The notes beneath the pieces were generated by a model. It saw only the letters and a list, made by a program, of their open reading frames with translations, was not told where the DNA came from and ran no database searches. Positions 58,401 to 64,000 of a stretch of DNA of 64,000 bases are shown here, in pieces. Position 1 is the stretch's first letter; the number at the start of each line of letters is the position of its first letter. Location: contig JBAOKB010000118.1 in NCBI GenBank assembly GCA_037044905.1, forward strand, positions 310,001 to 374,000, written 5' to 3'. The position numbers and the translations under genes were made by a program. The DNA comes from Hortaea werneckii (taxonomy: Eukaryota; Ascomycota; Dothideomycetes; Mycosphaerellales; Teratosphaeriaceae).

Positions 58401-58621
58401 ACGGCGGCGGCAATGGCGCCTCATCCTCGCCTGCTAGCTACACCTCCATGGGCGCTGGCTACTCGTACCACGCTGGCCAGCCGACGACCATGAAGACCGG
58501 CTACTGGGGCCACCACAACGGCGGCTGGGACAAGCACGACGGCGACCATGGCAACTGGGGCAAGCCCGACGGCGACCACGGCAACTGGGGCCCGCCATCC
58601 TACATGACCAAGACCGCTTAG
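55427..58621 (+). CDS. Secreted GH3 beta-glucosidase with Gly/Ser and His/Trp tail, one frameshift
   Basis: Releases glucose from cellobiose and aryl-beta-glucosides, outside the cell. Five exons: 55427-55978, 56039-56299, 56354-56480, 56549-58183, 58240-58621; corrected total 986 codons including stop. Signal peptide MTFLRSALLAALPLNALA. GH3 N-domain: SPWGEGLGDWDRAY, LQDSPLGVRDADYVSAFPAG, ACTKHYIANEQE, nucleophile Asp in FILSDWQAQHSG, GLDMTMPGD. GH3 C-domain: AAKGTVLLKNTGALPL, IIWAGIPGQESGN, VLYGDENPGGKSVFTW. Fibronectin-III-like domain: GDVVGDEVPQLYVSLGGP, ERLTIEPGQTK. Several N-glycosylation sites. A C is missing in the run 57731-57733. After the FnIII domain come about 95 extra residues: a Gly/Ser linker, then a repeated DGDHGNWG unit. 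Confidence 0.93.
58324..58618 (+). repeat. Low-complexity C-terminal extension of the beta-glucosidase
   Basis: Codes for a Gly/Asn/Ser linker (GGGNGGNSGSSSSGSG), a Ser/Tyr-rich stretch and two tandem units KHDGDHGNWG / KPDGDHGNWG (about 58531-58590). GH3 enzymes of this type normally end soon after the FnIII domain. Confidence 0.8.
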
Positions 58622-59464
58622 TGTGCGACAACGACGCCCATTCTGCCGCTCTCCCGAGCTTTGCGGGATCCTCGAGCATCATGTACCAAAGTTCCTGGAA
58701 TTCAACGCCAGGCACTTGGAACGCAACGACGCAGGACTACCGCGACCAAAGCTTGGCTCTGCGGAGACGGAAGCGGGTATCGTTAGACGAGTAGGGACTC
58801 CTTACGCTTCTCGTCTTCTTAATAAGCTGCTTGGATATGGCATAGCACACTTTTTGTTGCCTTGTTCTTTAGTCCCCATGGAAGATAGTTTCGTGGGTTT
58901 GACGTACGACGAGATGATTACTGCATATGTAATGACACAAAAAAGAAATTATGTTGCATTTGGCCTTGTACTGGCTGACGAAAATGTACGCTTCTCCTGT
59001 TTCCCATCTCGTCTTTTTCCAGTAATTATGGCAACTTGTAAGAGGACATATCTTCTCTTGCTGCGACATCGTGTGGAAATGCGCTTTCGCGGGAAGATTC
59101 GATTTGATACCCAATGGATCTCGTCTTCTCTTCTTCGCGAGATTGGGAAGTGTCGGCCGTAGCACGCAATTATCCTAAGAGAGCTAGGTATGCAAGGTCA
59201 AACATGTCTAGAGTCAATGGCCGCCAATTGCAGCGAACGTAGTACATAGAAAACGATAAGACGGTACGCAAAAGAGAAAAAGCATTATCATTGGCACATG
59301 TAGAGGGTATAGAAGCTTGGCATTGCTTTTGGCACGCTCGCCTCGCGACATTGCGTGTCTGGGCCTATTTCAACCGGAACGCCATGCTACAGAAGGTTTT
59401 CGTGGTAGGCAAAGCAAGCGCAGGATGCGTGGAAAAGGACTACACATTCCTATTTGCTTTTGAT
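58622..59464. other. Intergenic, convergent 3' flanks
   Basis: About 0.8 kb. A frame at 58623-59162 is open but has no homology I can see and continues directly from the preceding stop; treated as 3' flank. Confidence 0.5.
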
Positions 59465-60319
59465 TTAGGCGTCACCGTGCTGGGGGAACTCAAAGTTGAC
59501 ACCCTTGCCGGTCAGACGCTTGTAGACCTCGGAGTAAGTGTCGAGCCTGTAATCGACACCGCCACGCTCCTTCTCGTCGAGCACGACCTTGAGGATCTTG
59601 CTGCCGTCCTCCCGGGTGCGGACGCGCTTGCCGACGATCTCGACGGGGTAGACGAGGTCGGTCAGGATGGCGTCGTGCACGGCAGTCAAGTACGCGAGCG
59701 CGGGCGCTTCTGCTTGAGGGTGGTGTGGCTGCGGTTGGAGCGCTTCGGGCGCGGCAGGATGCGGCGGGAAGCGATGATGAGGACGTGGCGGTCGGAGAAC
59801 TTCTTCTCGAGCTCACGGGTGATGCTGTGGATGTCGTTAGTATTGGACGGGATTCATCGAAGGAGGTGCAAGTGATCATGAAGCTTACCGCTGCTGGGAG
59901 CGGTGCCAGCCGCCAAGGAGCGGGACTGGGACGAAGATGGCAATGGCCTTCTTGCCGTGGCCGACCTCAATCTGTAAGAATCCTGGTGTCAGCGAAAATG
60001 CTGCCCAGTGCCCACCGCCTCTTCGACCCGCATCGAGGGTTGTTCCTTCCATTCCGTGTCCATTCTTTTTTCAGGCAGGTGCTGCCACACAGCAGCACCT
60101 GTCGTGTGATGTGGTGGAGGCCATGTGTAGCCGGGCCCTTCGGGGATCTTCTCATACCTCGCGGGCGGACATGAACTGCAGCGGCCTCAGTGCGCCGCGC
60201 ATGTCCGGGACGTTGGTCTCGAGCTCATACAGGGCAGTCGCGACGTTGGTCTCGACCTCGTTGGGCTTGGCCCGCGACGGGCTGTTGGGCGCGATCTTGT
60301 TGAGGGCTTGCTGAGACAT
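59465..60319 (-). CDS. RPS7: 40S ribosomal protein eS7 (S7), one frameshift
   Basis: Small-subunit ribosomal protein. Exons 60319-60158, 59971-59889 and 59824-59465; introns of 186 and 64 bp, the second with a perfect TACTAAC branch site. Exon total is 605 bp, and adding the one missing base (at about 59688-59693, between PRSRT and LTAVHDAILT) gives 202 codons including stop, the size expected for eS7. Motifs: ETNVATALYELETNVPDMRG, IEVGHGKKAI, ITRELEKKFSDRHVLIIASR, RSNRSHTTLKQKRPRSR, DAILTDLVYPVEIVGKRVR, GVDYRLDTYSEVYKRLTGKG. An essential single-copy protein, so the break is almost surely a sequence error. Confidence 0.95.
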
Positions 60320-60809
60320 GTTGCCGGCGGTCGATGTCGGTGGGGAGAGGAAAGAAGTCGTCGATGCCGTTGCGCCTGGGTCGAAAAGTTCACGCTGTGC
60401 CCCAGCCGAGCTAGTGGATGACAGCCAAAAAGCCGCGCTGTGCGAGCCAAGACGTGTCGATGCGGAGCTGCCTCAGGCCTCCTCGGCCCGGCGAATGTTA
60501 GCGCCAAACCCTATTCGTTTCAAGTCGAAGCCGCCGTCCGCCTCTCCGCCGCTCTCTTCCACACGCTCGCCCGCCCGTCTACGCCTGAAGCACATCCGCA
60601 ACGTGTATCATACTCACTCTCGCCATCTTACTCATCTCGCCACTGTATCACACACCCGGATAGACTCTTGCACCTCAGTCTTACATTACACGGCCGGCGC
60701 GACAACTTGACCTTCGGTGCTCGCCCGAACCCCTCGACCGAACGAAGCTGCCTTTCGCGACCAGAGCTCACCCGAGCAGCATGCGCCCAGCCTCTTTCCG
60801 CATTTCGTA
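60320..60809. promoter_or_regulatory. Divergent promoter, RPS7 / Hos4-like gene
   Basis: About 0.5 kb shared between divergent genes. The plus strand is CT-rich from about 60535 to 60700, as is common in fungal promoters. No sharp element assigned. Confidence 0.5.
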
Positions 60810-63800
60810 ATGAATGGGAGTGTCACGCCAGACCGACAACCAGATACCGCGGCAGATGAGTTGAAACAAGAAGACGCGTCTCCGGCCGTGAATGGACACC
60901 AGAGTCCCACCGCACCTCAATCGCATGCCGAGGGGGAAGCCAAAGGACCTGCGGCCGCACAGGATGACGCGAGTCGAGCAGAACCGGCACTGGCTGTCTC
61001 CAACGTCCAAGCTCGGCTCAATGGCGGTGATGAGGATGCCCAGTCCGAGGCGGAGACGCTGATTGACAGTCCGGTGAAGAAGCGTGAGGCCGCGAAAGCC
61101 AACGAGTCTGCACATTCCGAGAAGCCGCCGAGGAGTAAAATCGGAGGCTTGCCTGTGTTTGGCGACGAAGAGGAAGAGGATGAGGATGAGAGCATTGCGA
61201 CACCTGTCCAAAGCACCGAGACTGGAGATGCCAAAGCGAGCTCAGGTGCCAATGTCAAGGAGCAGGGTGCGGATGGTGATGCAATGGACTTCACGCGCGG
61301 CAACGACGATGGCAGCGAATCCTTGAGCTCTGCACGCTCATCTCAGTCTGCAGAATCGTCGAGGGAATCTTCTCGAGAGCGTGCAATGTCCGAGAAAGCC
61401 GAGCGACATCATGACGGTGGTGATTCGCCCAATCCGAGGAAACGTAAGAAGCGTGCCTCGTCCGTTGAGTTTCCAAGTAAGCGACGAAGCATGGACGTAC
61501 CGAGCATGGACGTCCCCAAGAGGCAACTTCGCGGCTTGTATTCCGAGGATAACGCAATTAGAGACGAAAGGTCTCAATCCCCCCACCTTCGACATAGGCG
61601 AACGCACTCAACCCAGTCGGCCTTTATGGATGGGTCTGCAGAAAACAACGCGAGGAAACGCAGAGCAGTCACGCAATTCCCAGTCCGCGATCCCAAAACT
61701 GGTAAGAACGGTTGGGAGGAATCAGATGCCTCGTCAGAAACTGCTTCCCATGGCCAGGTGGAGGCACGGAGGCCACAAAGAGGGATCGGTCGATCAACAT
61801 CCACACCCGGTCGGCCAGCTGGAGGCGGGAAGCGTCACGTCAACAAGTATGGTTTTACAAAGCTCGCAGAAGCTTGCGAACAAGACGACTTGGACGCCGT
61901 GAGGAAGTGGCGCGAACAAGATCCAGACCAAATCGAGCTTGCGGAGTTCGCAGGAAACAAACCGTTACAGATCGCTGCCCTCAATGGAAATGATCAGGTT
62001 GTCGCGTATCTGATTGATCAGGGCTGTCAAATCGACTGTGCAAATGTGGACAAGGATACGCCTCTGATCGATGCCGCCGAAAATGGACATCTCGAAGTGG
62101 TGAAAATACTCCTCGATGCTGGCGTGGATCCTTTAAGGCAGAATTTGAAAGGGCCAGCAAGCTTTGGACGTCGTCACGGATGATACTGACGATGCAGACG
62201 GCATCCGGGCAGCTCTTCGGCAAGCGATCGAAAAGTGGAACAGTAGTGACGCGAAACAACGACGCGAGGAAGAGGAGGAGCAACGTCACCGCGCTGGCCC
62301 ATCGAAAGAACTCCATTTTATGGCTCGCACTTACGAAAATCTTCTCCGGCTAGTTGAGATTAACGATCGCAATGGCGTTCGGGAGTTCCTAGATGCGCGT
62401 GTCCCAGTAGACAACGTCGTCATTGCGCTAGCGGCCAAGACCGGTGACCAGTATCTTGTCAATATGCTTCTGGCAGAGATGACGGAGAAGAAGGCATACA
62501 GTAAATCCGAAAAGCCTATGATGGCTGTCCTTGGCACTTCACATTTTGACATGGTCAAACTGCTTACGGAGCTCGATCAATTCAAGCCGGATTGGAGGGA
62601 TCGGAAGGGTCGGTCGTGGCCCGAACTGGCGGAGGAGAAACAAGGCCCGAACTGGAAGGCGGAGAAGGAGTTGCTGCAGCGGTTGCATGATGACTGGGCA
62701 AAGGCGCAAGGCATTCGGAGGAGGAGTTCAAGTCCTCTGACAAAACGCGAAGGAAGCAAGCCTAGGAGGGTCCCGCAAGACGCATCTGACGAGGAAAGTG
62801 ACAATGAGAAGCTACTACTGTTATGGCACCGAAGCGGAAAAATGGCAGACGGCTTATGTCTAGGAAGGATATGCGGGCTGCCAGTGGTAAACCCTTTTCG
62901 GATTCTGAAGATGGTGAGGAGCCAGAACGCACGATAGTGAATGGAGAAATGGGACCACCTGATAGCCCGAGGGCAAAGCATAACACTGCCCGGCAGAGGA
63001 GTAAGAGCCAGTCCATGCAGCCTGGTGAAGAGACTTCATCACCGCGCACTAGGCGGCGATCTTCAACAAGTTTACGACGACCTTCCGATTCCGTAATGCC
63101 TGCTCTTGATGAAAAAGAAGAGGAGAAGCCGACCGAGGAAGTCGAAGCGGAAAGCAGAAAGAGGCTGAGGCTCAGTTTGCCATCCACGAAGCTCAACGGC
63201 TGGAAGCAAAGCGTCGGGACGAGGAAGCCGCGGAAAACGAAGCCAAGAAGGCAGAAGAGGAAGCGAAAGCGGCAGAGGAAAGGCGGGAAGCGGAAGAGGC
63301 GCGGCTGCGAGAAGCTGAGGAGGAGCAGCAACGGCTGCAGGAAGAGCGCGAGCGACGTGAAGCAGAGGAAGCCAAACGGGCCGAAGAAGCAAGGAAGGCT
63401 GAGGAAGCATTTCGAGAAAAGCAGGCCAAGATGGAGAATGCTAGGCGCAATCACATTACCGATCTGCTCGCTGCTCTGCCAAAGACTCTGAACTATGCGC
63501 TTGATCAGCAGTCAAACTTCTCCTACCGGACCGACGACGACGTGGCGTACTTGCAGGAGCACTTCATGCCTCTCCTGGTCGTGCGAGAAGACAGCGACGG
63601 ACCCTGGGTTCTCAACATACAGGCTGCACCTCTCCTTGGCAAACGTGGTCTGGAAGTGCTGCTCCCACAGACGAACGAGCTGGAATTCGACCTGACTTTA
63701 AGTGGCGATTGGTCCAAATTTAACGACGGCTTTTCGGCTCGCGATCGTGCTAATATCAGCCGCGCTGTCTCTTTTTGACCCGCTCCGAGGGTGAAGTTTT

Positions 63801-64000
63801 CGACGAGGATGTTGAAATGGCTGACAGTGAGGATGGCCCTTCTATCTTTCATCGTGAGCTGCAACGTATAGCTGGTCGATTGAACGCCCAGAAAGCAAGG
63901 AAGGCACGCCTGCTGTGTGAAGAACTGATACCGCTCCGCCTTGTCAAACTCTCCGACGTCCTTGCAAATCTGCACCCGGTACTGAGGGATACGCCAACCG
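60810..64000 (+). CDS. Hos4-like ankyrin protein of the Set3 histone-deacetylase complex, partial, several frameshifts
   Basis: Starts at ATG 60810 (MNGSVTPDRQPDTAAD); the 3' end lies beyond the window. Order: an acidic, Ser-rich disordered N-terminus with basic patches (NPRKRKKRASSVEF); ankyrin repeats (KYGFTKLAEACEQDDLDAVR, FAGNKPLQIAALNGNDQVVA, NVDKDTPLIDAAENGHLEVV) as in yeast Hos4; a second helical region (FMARTYENLLRLVEINDRNG, FDMVKLLTELDQFKPDWRDR); a Glu/Ala/Arg-rich coiled coil (about 63200-63430); and a conserved C-terminal domain from HITDLLAALPKTLNYAL. Frame breaks at about 62148-62153, 62819-62824, 63168-63175 and the T5 run 63772-63776 each resolve with one base. Nuclear corepressor role is inferred from Hos4 resemblance. 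Confidence 0.78.

Noticed and set aside
1..64000. tRNA genes, CRISPR arrays, prophage, transposons or repeat-induced mutation
   Set aside because: I looked by eye for T-loop motifs, regular direct repeats, integrase or transposase motifs and strongly AT-rich blocks and found none; a covariance or repeat search was not possible.

Overview
The window is nuclear DNA of a filamentous ascomycete (Pezizomycotina). Evidence: short GT-AG introns (mostly 46-190 bp) with CTGAC/CTAAC/TACTAAC branch sites; families typical of moulds (fungal-specific transcription-factor domain, Ure2-type GST, NR-PKS product-template domain, hybrid histidine kinase, GH3 and GH5 glycosidases, Hos4-like ankyrin protein, Atg27, CLU); no operon structure. 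A dothideomycete is my guess from general resemblance only. I recognised no tRNA, rRNA, transposon, CRISPR or viral element by eye.

Layout. 0-16 kb: 3' end of ATG27 (+), a TF-like protein without a zinc cluster (+), a small one-pass membrane protein (-), an aldehyde dehydrogenase (+) convergent with an NmrA-like protein (-), and a two-TM Pro-rich/coiled-coil protein (-). 16-26 kb: a Mn superoxide dismutase without a presequence (+), a ferric reductase (+), a Ure2-like GST (-), a free-standing polyketide product-template (PT) domain (+) and an MFS transporter (-). The last three form a small secondary-metabolism-like locus. 27-45 kb: a large SLIP-GC/dynamin-like GTPase (-), a GH5 glucanase (+), a TPR/J-domain co-chaperone (-), the CLU mitochondrial-distribution protein (-) and a mitochondrial AAA-type ATPase (+). 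45-64 kb: a GAF hybrid histidine kinase (+), a KEX2-processed cysteine-rich secreted peptide (+), a DUF1772 membrane protein (+), a GNAT acetyltransferase (+), a secreted GH3 beta-glucosidase with an unusual tail (+), ribosomal protein eS7 (-) and, divergent from it, a Hos4-like Set3-complex subunit (+) that runs off the window.

The strongest window-wide signal is technical. At least 17 recognisable genes, including eS7 and CLU, are broken by single-base indels, often in homopolymers. Wherever I summed the exons, correcting one base per break made the coding length divisible by three and restored family motifs. I read these as sequence errors rather than pseudogenes. Automated gene models here will be split or truncated.

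The most interesting biology is the PT domain with no ketosynthase, acyltransferase or ACP beside it, keeping its His and Asp, flanked by an exporter and a GST.
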